Positions 1 to 7,625 of a stretch of DNA of 24,996 nucleotides are shown one piece after another. The notes below the pieces were generated by a model. It was not told where the DNA came from, made no database searches, and saw only the letters and a program-made list of their open reading frames with translations. The position numbers and the translations under genes were made by a program. Source of the DNA: Candidatus Gorgonimonas leptogorgiae (GTDB taxonomy: Bacteria > Pseudomonadota > Gammaproteobacteria > Pseudomonadales > Endozoicomonadaceae); contig CAKNAD010000011.1 of NCBI GenBank assembly GCA_929200515.1, positions 1-24,996 of the forward strand, written 5' to 3'. Positions within the stretch are counted from its first letter, which is position 1. Each line of letters begins with the position of its first letter.

Positions 1-32
1 TGACTTGATGCCTTGTATTTAGCTTATGATCT

Positions 33-58
33 ATACCACCTTCAAGTAGAAGGTGTAT
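33..58 (+). terminator. Hairpin followed by a T-rich tract, possible terminator
   Basis: The arms ACCTTC and GAAGGT flank a five-base loop (AAGTA), and the outer bases extend the pairing with one bulged C. An AT-rich stretch containing six consecutive T follows on the plus strand. This fits an intrinsic terminator for a plus-strand gene lying left of the window. The loop-side core TTCAAGTAGAA recurs at 21462-21472, at the end of a repeat copy, so it may instead be a minimal remnant of the dispersed repeat's two ends. Confidence 0.45.
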
Positions 59-118
59 ATATTTTTTATAAATCTAAGTCCTGTTTTTAACTCTATAATA
101 TACACATATATGTAACTA

Positions 119-1501
119 TCATTTAGTAACAGTATGTTTAATTGTATTTAATGCTGTTTGTTCTACATGTTTACTTATAGTCATAGCTTTTTTGATAGGC
201 ATGCATTTTATTGGAAACCCTTTATTAGTACCAATTGCAAAGTCCATAATGACTCCCATTGAACAGGTTAGTAATGAAACTGAAGCACATGAAGCTGTAC
301 AACAGATTAGTTTTTTAGCTGCACAACAATAAGTGGTTGAACCAAGTATCGAACCAGTTATAGCACAGCAAAAATATATTTTTATATTACCATTATCTTG
401 TTTTTCTGCTAAAACAGCCAATTTTTTATTATTAGCAGGATCAAAATATATGTTTGATATTGTATATGGTATTTTTGTTGGATAATACTCTTTAACAGGC
501 AAGTCTCCATCAACTATATTTTCGTTTTTTACAAGCATAATGTTTCCGGTTGAATCAAATATAAGAGCATCTTTAGTGTTGGGAATAAAGCATGCCGTAG
601 TTAACTTGTTATAAAAACCATCACAATAAAATATGTCATTCTTGTCACTTTTTATGATTAACTCTTTATTTTCAAGGAAAATCATCAACGTATTATTTAT
701 ATCTTCACTTATATCAACAGGAAAAGTTGTAGTTCCTGTTATTTCTGCAATTTTCTCCCAAGTTTGATTACCATCATACACATTGAGAACTGATGTTTTT
801 AAACGCACAAATAAATATCTACTATTTTCACTGAATGCTACATCGCTAATTGAATCGGAAAGTAAATTAATATGTAATTGTTGCCAATTAACTTCTTCAC
901 TTGTATGATTTTCTAAAGTAATGTTGCTAGTCCATATATATAGGTTATTATTTTCTATACCTGTAGTGTGAAGATGATTGTTAGAACTAATAGTGGCTGC
1001 ACGTATATTTTCTTGCGGAAGTTTTATTGTGATTTTTTTATCAGTACTTGGTAAACCTTGTCTAAATTCTTTTAATTTAATTAAAGATAAACTGCTATTT
1101 TCCTTACTATTATTAAGTGCAATAATTGCACTATCGTTAGAGTCAAAAGCTATATCTTTAGAAGAAAAATATGAAGGATTAATGTTTATTTTTTCTATCG
1201 TCTCATCAGGATATACTATAGTTAATTGATTTCCAGAATAACAATCATCAATACAAGGCGATTTGCAGTGTAATAAATTACGTAGTTTAAGTTGGTCTGT
1301 ACAGCGCACTTGTTGGCTATATGCTAAATAAGAGTTTGTTGCTTTAAAAAATTGTAGTTCTCTTTGATCAAATGCTCTAGTTAAGCTATTAATTTCCAAT
1401 TCTTTTGTATGTTGAATTTTTGTAGTTATAACAGAAGGTTGTTCCGTTATAACTGTGGCATTATATGATTGATTGATTGGTTGTGTTGTTATATTTTCCA
1501 T
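119..1501 (-). CDS. Orphan protein, propeller-like with cysteine-rich hydrophobic C-terminus
   Basis: I do not recognise the family. The 460-residue product has a polar, Thr/Ser-rich N-terminus of about 40 residues and no signal peptide. Residues about 90-370 are beta-rich, with several strands of the type seen in WD40 or similar propellers (for example ISDVAFSENSRYLFVRL around 218-233 and LYIW at 187-190). Residues about 374-424 form a hydrophobic segment unusually rich in cysteine, with CC pairs at 378-379, 392-393 and 400-401 and single Cys at 405 and 413. A short basic tail follows. This layout could suit membrane anchoring or host lipidation of a secreted effector, but that is inference. 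The gene stands alone, with a full copy of the dispersed repeat in its upstream region. Confidence 0.75.
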   Translation of the reverse strand: MENITTQPINQSYNATVITEQPSVITTKIQHTKELEINSLTRAFDQRELQFFKATNSYLAYSQQVRCTDQLKLRNLLHCKSPCIDDCYSGNQLTIVYPDETIEKININPSYFSSKDIAFDSNDSAIIALNNSKENSSLSLIKLKEFRQGLPSTDKKITIKLPQENIRAATISSNNHLHTTGIENNNLYIWTSNITLENHTSEEVNWQQLHINLLSDSISDVAFSENSRYLFVRLKTSVLNVYDGNQTWEKIAEITGTTTFPVDISEDINNTLMIFLENKELIIKSDKNDIFYCDGFYNKLTTACFIPNTKDALIFDSTGNIMLVKNENIVDGDLPVKEYYPTKIPYTISNIYFDPANNKKLAVLAEKQDNGNIKIYFCCAITGSILGSTTYCCAAKKLICCTASCASVSLLTCSMGVIMDFAIGTNKGFPIKCMPIKKAMTISKHVEQTALNTIKHTVTK

Positions 1502-2016
1502 AATGTATCGTCTTGGTTGTTTTTTTTATAAAATTAATATTACATCTGTATAAATCTCTAAAAATATAAGAGAGACTTTATATACATGGAAGATGAAAAT
1601 GCTAGGTTTCAGGACTAAGTAAAATGGTTTAATTCAAGGCAAAACACACCTAAATACAAGTGCATTTCAAACTGCTTTAACGATGAAATAGACTTTTTAA
1701 TAACCCTAGGGGGAAATGCTTCTAAGCTTTTACTCTACGTTAGTATTTATTGATTTAGTCAACACTAAGCCCGTGAAACACAGCCTTAGCTAAAAACTTA
1801 TAATCACTTGCTGAAAACTCGCATTTCTAACTTCCACATGTATAGATATTTATATTGTTTAATAGTTCATTTTATATTTTTCGAAAATTATTTTAAGTGC
1901 ATAACCTGATATTGTTATTAAAAAGTGTGGGAAAACCTATTTCTTTAGATACAGGAGAAAGCCACTATCATATAGTGTACTTAAATAGCTATTTTTAAGC
2001 AAATTGACTTATTAAG
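1502..2016. other. Intergenic region holding repeat copy A
   Basis: This 515-base stretch between two minus-strand genes contains no convincing gene. Its core, 1581-1844, is a full copy of the dispersed repeat. A small inverted pair (TCTCT/AGAGA, about 1555-1575) lies just outside the repeat, on the side of the first gene. The sequence from 1985 to 2016 is repeated behind the neighbouring paralogous gene at about 2758-2789, so it belongs to the tandem duplication. Confidence 0.7.
1581..1844 (+). repeat. Dispersed MITE-like repeat, copy A (full length)
   Basis: About 264 bp, alignable over its whole length with copy C (23189-23456). The left end (TATACATGGAAGATGAAAAT) and the reverse complement of the right end (TATACATGTGGAAGTTAGAA) are imperfect terminal inverted repeats, and a TA-rich flank is seen on both sides. 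Conserved internal blocks include CTAAGTAAAATGGT, TTTCAAA, CTTAGCTAAAAACTTATAAT and CACTTGCTGAAAA. There is no open reading frame of useful length, so if mobile it must be non-autonomous. Confidence 0.8.
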
Positions 2017-2718
2017 CTATAAAGTGCTTATACTATCATCTTCATTTGAATTTAATAAAATAGTTCTACCTTTTTTTAATTTATACTTGTTAAAATATAA
2101 ATAGTTTATTAAATTAGTTGCTATTAATGCAATAGCACCTACAACACAAACCCCTATTAAAGCATGCTGATAAGTATTCTCATGTTCATGTTTATGTACA
2201 TCTTTTAAGGTGTTAGAGATGCTATATTGAGTAGTATTTACACCCTGAAAAAGATGATTTATATATTTTATAGAAGCCTCAACTAGCCTGTTAGATTTAT
2301 TAGTTAAATTTACAGGCCTATTTTCATTAAACCAATTTTGTAACCATGGGTAATTAGACATCATTCGCATATCAATACCGCCAAAAAAAAGCGGCTTTTT
2401 ATGATGTGCAGGAGCTGGTAACTCGAATATATTTATAAATTTATGAAAGGTTATATATATAACTTTTCTACGTCTATCAATAATATAAAAATTATCCTTA
2501 TAAATTTTTTTATAACAAGAGCTAGGTAGCTGTTCAGGGGTTACTGTAAATACTGCTCTGTACCCTAATAATTTATAAGAACAAATATTTTTTATGATTT
2601 TAATGATTTCAGGACTTACTTTTTGCAGATATAAATTAGAATTACAAGTTAAAAAAGTATCAACCGCATAAATATTACTAGAAATTGTTAATAAAATAAC
2701 AAAGATATATTTTTTCAT
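2017..2718 (-). CDS. Single-pass membrane protein, paralogue 1 of a tandem pair
   Basis: Family not recognised. The 233-residue product starts with a signal peptide (MKKYIFVILL, hydrophobic to about residue 18, plausible cleavage after IYA). An extracytoplasmic domain of about 165 residues follows, then one transmembrane helix at about 186-208 (ALIGVCVVGAIALIA) and a basic, then acidic cytoplasmic tail. This is a type I membrane topology. It is a clear paralogue of the downstream-numbered neighbour at 2790-3458: the signal peptide, CNS, NICSY, the FTVTP/FTITP block, NYPWLQNWFN, the membrane helix and the LLNS tail are all shared. The 3-prime flank is shared too, so the duplicated unit includes non-coding DNA. 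Cysteines at about 25 and 46 are conserved between the two and could pair. Confidence 0.8.
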   Translation of the reverse strand: MKKYIFVILLTISSNIYAVDTFLTCNSNLYLQKVSPEIIKIIKNICSYKLLGYRAVFTVTPEQLPSSCYKKIYKDNFYIIDRRRKVIYITFHKFINIFELPAPAHHKKPLFFGGIDMRMMSNYPWLQNWFNENRPVNLTNKSNRLVEASIKYINHLFQGVNTTQYSISNTLKDVHKHEHENTYQHALIGVCVVGAIALIATNLINYLYFNKYKLKKGRTILLNSNEDDSISTL

Positions 2719-2789
2719 TATACTACATTACCATTATAAAATATATTATATTGTTAAAAATCTATTTTTAAGCAAATTAACTTATTAAA

Positions 2790-3458
2790 TTATATGGGAT
2801 TTGTGTTATCTTCTTCCTCTGAATTTAATAAAAGAATTTTACCTTGTTTCAATTTATGGTTTTTCATATATAAATAATTTATTAAATTAGTTGTTGCTAA
2901 CAAAACAGCACTTGCAACACAAACCCCTATTAAAGCATATTTATAAGTATCTGCCTCGTCACTTAAATCTACCTTACGTCGCTCTTCATTTACACCATCA
3001 AAAAAATAATTTACATATTCGGTATTAGTTTTAACTAAAGCGTTAACACTACCCACAGATTTAGTTGCATTAAACCAATTCTGTAACCATGGATAATTAG
3101 GAGCTTTCTCTATATCGCTTCCATAAATAAATGGACCTTTATTTTTATCAGGAGCTTGTAAGTAGAGCATGGCCATTAAATTATTAAAGGTTAAATATAT
3201 TGTATCTGATATTTCATCAAAAATATAAAAATTACTCTCGGTAATTCTTTTATAAAAATCACTAGGTAAAGATTTAGGGGTTATTGTAAATAATGCTTTA
3301 TACCCCATTGGGTAATATGAACAAATATTTTTTATAGCCGTAGCCACTTGAGTGCTTATTCCTTGAATAGCTAAATCAGAATTACAGTCTAAAAAAATAT
3401 CAACAGCAGAAGTATTACTAGAAATTATTAATAAAATAACAAAGATATATTTTTTCAT
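2790..3458 (-). CDS. Single-pass membrane protein, paralogue 2 of a tandem pair
   Basis: The 222-residue paralogue of the gene at 2017-2718 has the same architecture: a signal peptide (to about residue 18), an extracytoplasmic domain, a transmembrane helix at about 175-197 and a short tail ending in acidic residues. The signal peptide, the YPWLQNWFN motif (about 122-130) and the helix are almost unchanged. The central domain and the juxtamembrane region have diverged strongly; the His-rich stretch of paralogue 1 (HKHEHE) is replaced by a charged DEAD-containing stretch. The two genes are 71 bases apart on the same strand and are probably cotranscribed. Function unknown; an envelope or host-interface role is only a guess. 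Confidence 0.8.
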   Translation of the reverse strand: MKKYIFVILLIISSNTSAVDIFLDCNSDLAIQGISTQVATAIKNICSYYPMGYKALFTITPKSLPSDFYKRITESNFYIFDEISDTIYLTFNNLMAMLYLQAPDKNKGPFIYGSDIEKAPNYPWLQNWFNATKSVGSVNALVKTNTEYVNYFFDGVNEERRKVDLSDEADTYKYALIGVCVASAVLLATTNLINYLYMKNHKLKQGKILLLNSEEEDNTNPI

Positions 3459-3550
3459 TATATTACATCACCATTATAAAATTATTATTAGTTAATATGA
3501 AACCATAATAGTATATTAAATTAAAAGCTACATCAACTGTTAATAATATT

Positions 3551-4321
3551 TTAAGCTAAATTTTGTTTTAATAATAATTTTAAATTATTAATATTATTGT
3601 ATTCATTATTTTGTTGTTGTAATGCTGTAATTTGTTTGTGACTATCTTGATGCATACCCTGAATAAATAAATTTACTTCTTGTTGGTTCATATAATCTAT
3701 TAAATCATCCCAAGTTGTTGCAGTTACTATGCTACCAATATTATAATCAGCATCAGTATAATAATTTATCATAAAAGTATTACCATTACCTAGCTCACCA
3801 AATGCTATAGTACTGATGTTATCGGCTAACAATGCAGTTAAATATTCGTTATCTTGATTTTCTGCAACGCTTCCTTGTTGATTATATGTGATGTTATAGC
3901 ATAGCTTTTGTTCTGCTGTTTTTAGATAATCCTGATATAAAGAAATAACTTTTTTTATAGTTATGCATTTAGTATTAGTAGTAGATAAATTAATTTCATC
4001 CCAGCTTTCAAAATCATGTTTATAACTATTATAAAACTCGCTATTTATCCATAGACTTTTATCTAATGCTATTAAATTAATTGGTAGCATTTTTACTACT
4101 TGATGTAAGTAACGTTTAGTTATTTGCACATGGTTATTAAAATTGCTATTTATTTTGTTATTAAACGTTAAATAATTGTTATTATTAATCTTCGCAACCT
4201 GCATTGAAAAATAACCACAAGTATTTTTTTTGCTTGTGGAAATATTAGTTGCGATTTTTGTTATTAGCATTGAACTAGATAACAGTATAGATGCATTATT
4301 ATATTTAGTAAGAGTTAACAT
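3551..4321 (-). CDS. Orphan protein downstream of the minor pilin genes
   Basis: The 256-residue product is not recognised. It is on the same strand as the pilin genes and starts 65 bases after pilX, so it may be in the same transcript. Operons of this kind usually continue with pilY1 or a pilE-type pilin; this protein is far too short for PilY1 and has no prepilin signal. The first 30 residues are mildly hydrophobic and Ser/Thr-rich. Around 170-210 there is a pattern (IAFGELGNGNTFMIN followed by a WDDLIDYM helix) faintly like SMI1/KNR4 (SUKH) immunity domains; I give that little weight. The C-terminus is Gln/Asn-rich. No convincing Shine-Dalgarno sequence precedes the ATG. Confidence 0.6.
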   Translation of the reverse strand: MLTLTKYNNASILLSSSMLITKIATNISTSKKNTCGYFSMQVAKINNNNYLTFNNKINSNFNNHVQITKRYLHQVVKMLPINLIALDKSLWINSEFYNSYKHDFESWDEINLSTTNTKCITIKKVISLYQDYLKTAEQKLCYNITYNQQGSVAENQDNEYLTALLADNISTIAFGELGNGNTFMINYYTDADYNIGSIVTATTWDDLIDYMNQQEVNLFIQGMHQDSHKQITALQQQNNEYNNINNLKLLLKQNLA

Positions 4322-4349
4322 ATTATTTTTTCTTATTATATTGAAATTA

Positions 4350-4367
4350 AGCTATAATTATATAGCT
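4350..4367. other. Short hairpin between pilX and the orphan gene
   Basis: The arms AGCTATA (4350-4356) and TATAGCT (4361-4367) flank a four-base loop in the 65-base gap. The stem is short and AT-rich and no T-run follows on the minus strand, so it is at best a weak attenuator or RNA processing site. Confidence 0.25.
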
Positions 4368-4386
4368 AAAATATAAAAATGACTAG

Positions 4387-4866
4387 TTAATTTATGATAA
4401 CTATTCCTAATGCTTGACTAGATGACGCACCTGTATTTTGTGAGCTAGCGGTACTATTTATTTCAAATAATGATCCTGTATAACCAACATGTTGCTCTAT
4501 GCTATAACCACTAGGCGGCAAGGAGTTACTAATAAATTCTAAATTAATTTGCTGGCATTCATCTATAGCGGTGCTACAACCACCTGGAAATCTTTGTGGT
4601 GTTAGCGTTTGTGCGCTGGTAAGTGCATTTTCAAGTATATTAGTATTACCCATTAAAAAATTCATTTGCTCATCTATTTCGGCTTCAGCAAGTTGAAACG
4701 CTCCCATTCTATACTCGGTATTGCCAGTAATTTTTTTATCGATAATAGTTAAATCTGCAACAGATAAACCAATTAAAGACAGGATTATTAAGGTAACAAA
4801 AACTGCTATTATTACTACCCCTTGAGAAAATTTATAGCTGTTAATATTATTTATATTAGTTAGCAT
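4387..4866 (-). CDS. pilX: Type IV pilus minor pilin PilX-like
   Basis: The 159-residue prepilin-like protein is the fourth gene of the minor pilin operon. The N-terminus matches the PilX_N pattern: a short leader ending SQG (Gly16) and then a hydrophobic stretch VVIIAVFVTLIILSLIGLSV. This is followed by a polar segment with KKITGN and AFQLAEAEI, equivalent to the EKMAGN / AFQAAEA block of PilX proteins. It lacks Glu at mature position 5, as is usual for the PilX/GspK group. PilX is a minor pilin thought to sit in the tip or priming complex with PilV, PilW and FimU/FimT. The start overlaps the pilW stop by 11 bases (ATGCTAACTAA), implying translational coupling. Confidence 0.85.
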   Translation of the reverse strand: MLTNINNINSYKFSQGVVIIAVFVTLIILSLIGLSVADLTIIDKKITGNTEYRMGAFQLAEAEIDEQMNFLMGNTNILENALTSAQTLTPQRFPGGCSTAIDECQQINLEFISNSLPPSGYSIEQHVGYTGSLFEINSTASSQNTGASSSQALGIVIIN

Positions 4867-5635
4867 TTGGTAAACTCACAGTTGTAGAAAACAAGTGTCT
4901 TATTATTCTGTCGGTATAGCTAATTGATCCAATTCTAGACATGCTATAAGATCTTAATTCGTTATCAAAAATGAAATTATTAACAGTAGTTCTAGCTAGC
5001 AAGCTTACACGTACTGAGTTTACTGTTTGCCAATCGGTAATTTCACTAGCCGATAAATACTGATCTGTATGCATAGAAGCCTGAGAGCTACCATAAATTA
5101 TATCTAAACGATCAATCCCTTCGGCAATGCTAACTGGATTCCCTCGATAACTATTAGTAGTAGTATTATAACCACGACAATATAAATTATTTAAATTAGT
5201 GATAGGATCGTTAGCAACATAAAAAATATCGACCGCCAATTCATCGATGGCAATAGTATTCCCAGCACAATCTAGCCCAGATGCGGCAATATACTGTAGT
5301 GCAATTTGATCTCCAATATTAGCAACACCATCAAAGCTACAGACTGTATGCGAGCCACAATTTCCTGCATAAAATGGTAATAATCTAGTAGTATCTGCTG
5401 TATCGTTATATCCTGCCATACGAATACTTTTAGTTAACAGTTGCATTGCTCTATTAGCATTATTAATTACTAAAGAATGATCTTCAGTAATGGTTTTTAA
5501 TCTCTGATTACTAAAAATCAAATCTAGAGAAAATACTATCAGCATGCTACCAATTACTAATGCAAGCATTATTTCTATTAAAGAAAATCCTTGAGATGCT
5601 GTATAATTATTTCTCATTGTTCTACAATATTGCAT
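4856..5635 (-). CDS. pilW: Type IV pilus minor pilin PilW-like
   Basis: The 259-residue product has a type III prepilin signal: leader to Gly16, then FSLIEIMLALVIGSMLIVF, with the conserved Glu at mature position 5 (residue 21). PilD should cut after Gly16 and methylate Phe17. The region after the helix (ANRAMQLLTKSIRMAGY) is typical of PilW, followed by a beta-rich globular domain whose cysteines (about 93, 99, 124 and 153) may form disulphides. The assigned ATG has a weak AGGT upstream; the ATG seven codons later (MRNN) has none. PilW works with PilV, PilX and FimT-type pilins in pilus initiation. The gap to pilV is 25 bases. Confidence 0.88.
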   Translation of the reverse strand: MQYCRTMRNNYTASQGFSLIEIMLALVIGSMLIVFSLDLIFSNQRLKTITEDHSLVINNANRAMQLLTKSIRMAGYNDTADTTRLLPFYAGNCGSHTVCSFDGVANIGDQIALQYIAASGLDCAGNTIAIDELAVDIFYVANDPITNLNNLYCRGYNTTTNSYRGNPVSIAEGIDRLDIIYGSSQASMHTDQYLSASEITDWQTVNSVRVSLLARTTVNNFIFDNELRSYSMSRIGSISYTDRIIRHLFSTTVSLPNAN

Positions 5636-5660
5636 ACATTATTAGTACCTAAGTTAAAAA

Positions 5661-6158
5661 TTAAGGATACTTAGTAAAAGCATTAACTTGTTGTCTATTA
5701 TTAATATCTGTATTACCAAAACTATCCCAAGCTAAACTAACATCAATATCGGCATTACTAGCACAGCTTGGGTTACAGCTGATAGTAACATCTAAATTAA
5801 TTAGATTACGATTTTCACATAAATTCTGAAACATTTCTAAATTAGCTATTTGCTCGGCAGAGCAAGATACAGTGTTACAGCGGTTATAATTAGTGCCACA
5901 AAAACTGGTTATATCGTTGGTTATGCTATTAGCTGCATTTTGGTAATGCAGATTATCCAAGCCTTCTATATTATTTTTAATGCCTTCTGCTATTGATGAT
6001 ACAATCCAAATTGCTTGCGATCTTTGCATATTATTCTCAGCAACCCTTAAGCTTCTTGTTTGCAATTCGGTTAAAGAGATAATGCCAAAACTAAAAATAG
6101 CAACACAAATAAGCACTTCGATAATAGTAAAGCCGTTAACTAAAGTTTTTCTATTCAT
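5661..6158 (-). CDS. pilV: Type IV pilus minor pilin PilV-like
   Basis: The 165-residue prepilin has a nine-residue leader ending NG, then FTIIEVLICVAIFSFGIISL with Glu14 at mature position 5. The block LTELQTRSLRVAENNMQRSQA following the hydrophobic helix is the usual PilV pattern (LQ...L..A..A..R..A). Several cysteines (CGTNYNRC, CENR, CNPSC) lie in the C-terminal half and probably form disulphides in the periplasm. It sits between fimT and pilW with gaps of 23 and 25 bases, so the four pilin genes form one operon. It belongs to the minor pilin priming complex of type IV pili. Confidence 0.88.
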   Translation of the reverse strand: MNRKTLVNGFTIIEVLICVAIFSFGIISLTELQTRSLRVAENNMQRSQAIWIVSSIAEGIKNNIEGLDNLHYQNAANSITNDITSFCGTNYNRCNTVSCSAEQIANLEMFQNLCENRNLINLDVTISCNPSCASNADIDVSLAWDSFGNTDINNRQQVNAFTKYP

Positions 6159-6181
6159 AATTATTTATTTCTTGGTTAATT

Positions 6182-6700
6182 TTATAAACAATTACCTAAG
6201 TCCGTAGTTTTTGTAATGCGACCAGATTGATCTACAGCAATTATATTTATCCAAGCATTGGTTGTTCCTGGACGGCACACTCTGATAGTTCTTGGTGCTA
6301 ATACTTGACCGTTAGCTTGAAAATCTATTCTGTTGTTATTATCGCTAATAAGGGTTAATTCTGTATTGATACGTTGTTTTACTGCAAGCACATTTTCATT
6401 GGTGTCTATCATATAGTCGTTATTAAGATTAGTAAAAACTAACCAGCCATCATTCCAATTATTAGTATTACATGCTGTGCCATTATTAGATCCGCAAATA
6501 CTTACATTTACCCCACGTTTAAAGGCTTCGCTGCGAGCTAAAGCAAAATGTGTATAAATTTGGTTACCAATAGCATCAATTTGAAATTTGTTAAGAATAA
6601 TTTCAATAGAAAAAAATATAGCTCCAGTAATAGCTATAATGCCAATAACAATTTGTAACTCAATTAGTGTTATACCTTTGCACGTTTTTTTACTATTCAA
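6182..6700 (-). CDS. fimT: Type IV pilus minor pilin FimT/GspH-like
   Basis: The 172-residue prepilin is the first gene of the minor pilin operon. The leader ends KG (residue 9), then ITLIELQIVIGIIAITGAIFF with Glu14 at mature position 5. The FimT/GspH globular signature is clear: ALARSEAFKRGVNVSIC (about 48-64), NWNDGWLVF (about 81-89) and a C-terminal IRVCRPG block, with the Cys pair typical of the family. FimT-type pilins act in pilus initiation and, in some species, bind DNA during natural transformation. The gene is divergent from the GST-like gene at 6842. AGGA lies rather far (about 13 bases) before the ATG. Confidence 0.88.
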   Translation of the reverse strand: MNSKKTCKGITLIELQIVIGIIAITGAIFFSIEIILNKFQIDAIGNQIYTHFALARSEAFKRGVNVSICGSNNGTACNTNNWNDGWLVFTNLNNDYMIDTNENVLAVKQRINTELTLISDNNNRIDFQANGQVLAPRTIRVCRPGTTNAWINIIAVDQSGRITKTTDLGNCL

Positions 6701-6841
6701 AATAATTAATCCTAAGATGTATTTTTCTTAATACATTATTTAAAAATATCTACTATAATTAGTATTTATATGAAACTTTAAATATTCATCGGCGTTATTA
6801 AAATAATTTTATTGATTTGTGTTTAATGAGGAAGCGTTATT
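6701..6841. promoter_or_regulatory. Divergent promoter region, fimT operon and GST-like gene
   Basis: These 141 AT-rich bases separate two divergent start codons, so both transcripts must begin here. A TATAAT hexamer at 6754-6759 points towards the GST-like gene, but no good -35 box lies 16-18 bases before it. The Shine-Dalgarno sequence GAGGAAG for the GST-like gene starts at about 6828. I see no clear box for the pilin operon and no sigma54-type GG/GC pair. Confidence 0.4.
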
Positions 6842-7507
6842 ATGGCTACTGAAAAATTTCAATTATTCAGTTTTAGTACTTGCCCTTATTTACAAAGCAT
6901 CATTATTAATTTAAAAGAAAAGCAACAACCATTTGATGTGAGTTATGTAGATTTATACGATAAGCCAAGTTTTCTTGACGATTTAGTACCTTTGGGCAGA
7001 TTACCTGTGCTAAAAATTGGTAAAGATTTATTATTTGAATCTAGTGCTATTAATGAATACCTAGAAGATATATCTACTGGCAGGTTACGCCCAGAGGATC
7101 CGATACAATGTGCACATACTCGTGCTTGGATAATATTTATCCATGATTCATTAATGTCTTTATATAAAATGTTAGTGGCTAAGCAAGAAGATGAATATGC
7201 AGATTATTTAGATGTTTTATCAACTCAGTTAATAATATTAGATCAATCTGCGACTACCCCATATTTTATGGGGGAAGACATGAGTTTAGTTGATGTCGAA
7301 ATAGCACCATTATTATATCGAATTCAACTTATTAAAAATATAAAAGGACCTAATTTATTAGCAAATACTGATAATTTACAAAAAGTATCTAATAACTTGC
7401 TTAATAAAAAAAGTGTAAAAGAATCAGTGCCAGATATTTTTGACAAAGCTTTTGTAGAAAAAATTAAAGGTTTTAATGGTCACTTAGCTCAAATAATCCA
7501 TCCATAA
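6842..7507 (+). CDS. Glutathione S-transferase family protein
   Basis: The 221-residue product is the usual GST size. Residues 1-80 form the thioredoxin-fold domain: the FSTCPYLQ loop (11-18) at the active-site position, the cis-proline in RLPVL (about 53-57), and the glutathione gamma-glutamyl site ESSAINEYLED (66-76). Residues about 90-220 are the all-helical domain (TRAWIIFIHDSL...). The CPY motif and length also resemble SspA and GrxB-like GSTs, but no SspA-specific signature is seen. Substrate unknown; roles could include thiol or electrophile detoxification. It is monocistronic, divergent from fimT and convergent with the serpin gene. A GAGGAAG ribosome binding site supports the ATG. 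Confidence 0.85.
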   Translation: MATEKFQLFSFSTCPYLQSIIINLKEKQQPFDVSYVDLYDKPSFLDDLVPLGRLPVLKIGKDLLFESSAINEYLEDISTGRLRPEDPIQCAHTRAWIIFIHDSLMSLYKMLVAKQEDEYADYLDVLSTQLIILDQSATTPYFMGEDMSLVDVEIAPLLYRIQLIKNIKGPNLLANTDNLQKVSNNLLNKKSVKESVPDIFDKAFVEKIKGFNGHLAQIIHP

Positions 7508-7625
7508 GTGTATAAATTTTTTCTACTAGGAAAGTTTTGGCTATTTAATGTTACTACTTTTTAATTTAGTGCGAATATAAATAACCAAAGTAAATGCTTT
7601 GCGATATTTAGTATCTTCAATAAAG

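Noticed and set aside
978..1229. 83-codon open frame on the plus strand
   Set aside because: It is antisense within the propeller-like gene, with no ribosome binding site.
5980..6207. 75-codon open frame on the plus strand
   Set aside because: It is the mirror of the hydrophobic pilV signal region; the pilin signature on the minus strand is decisive.
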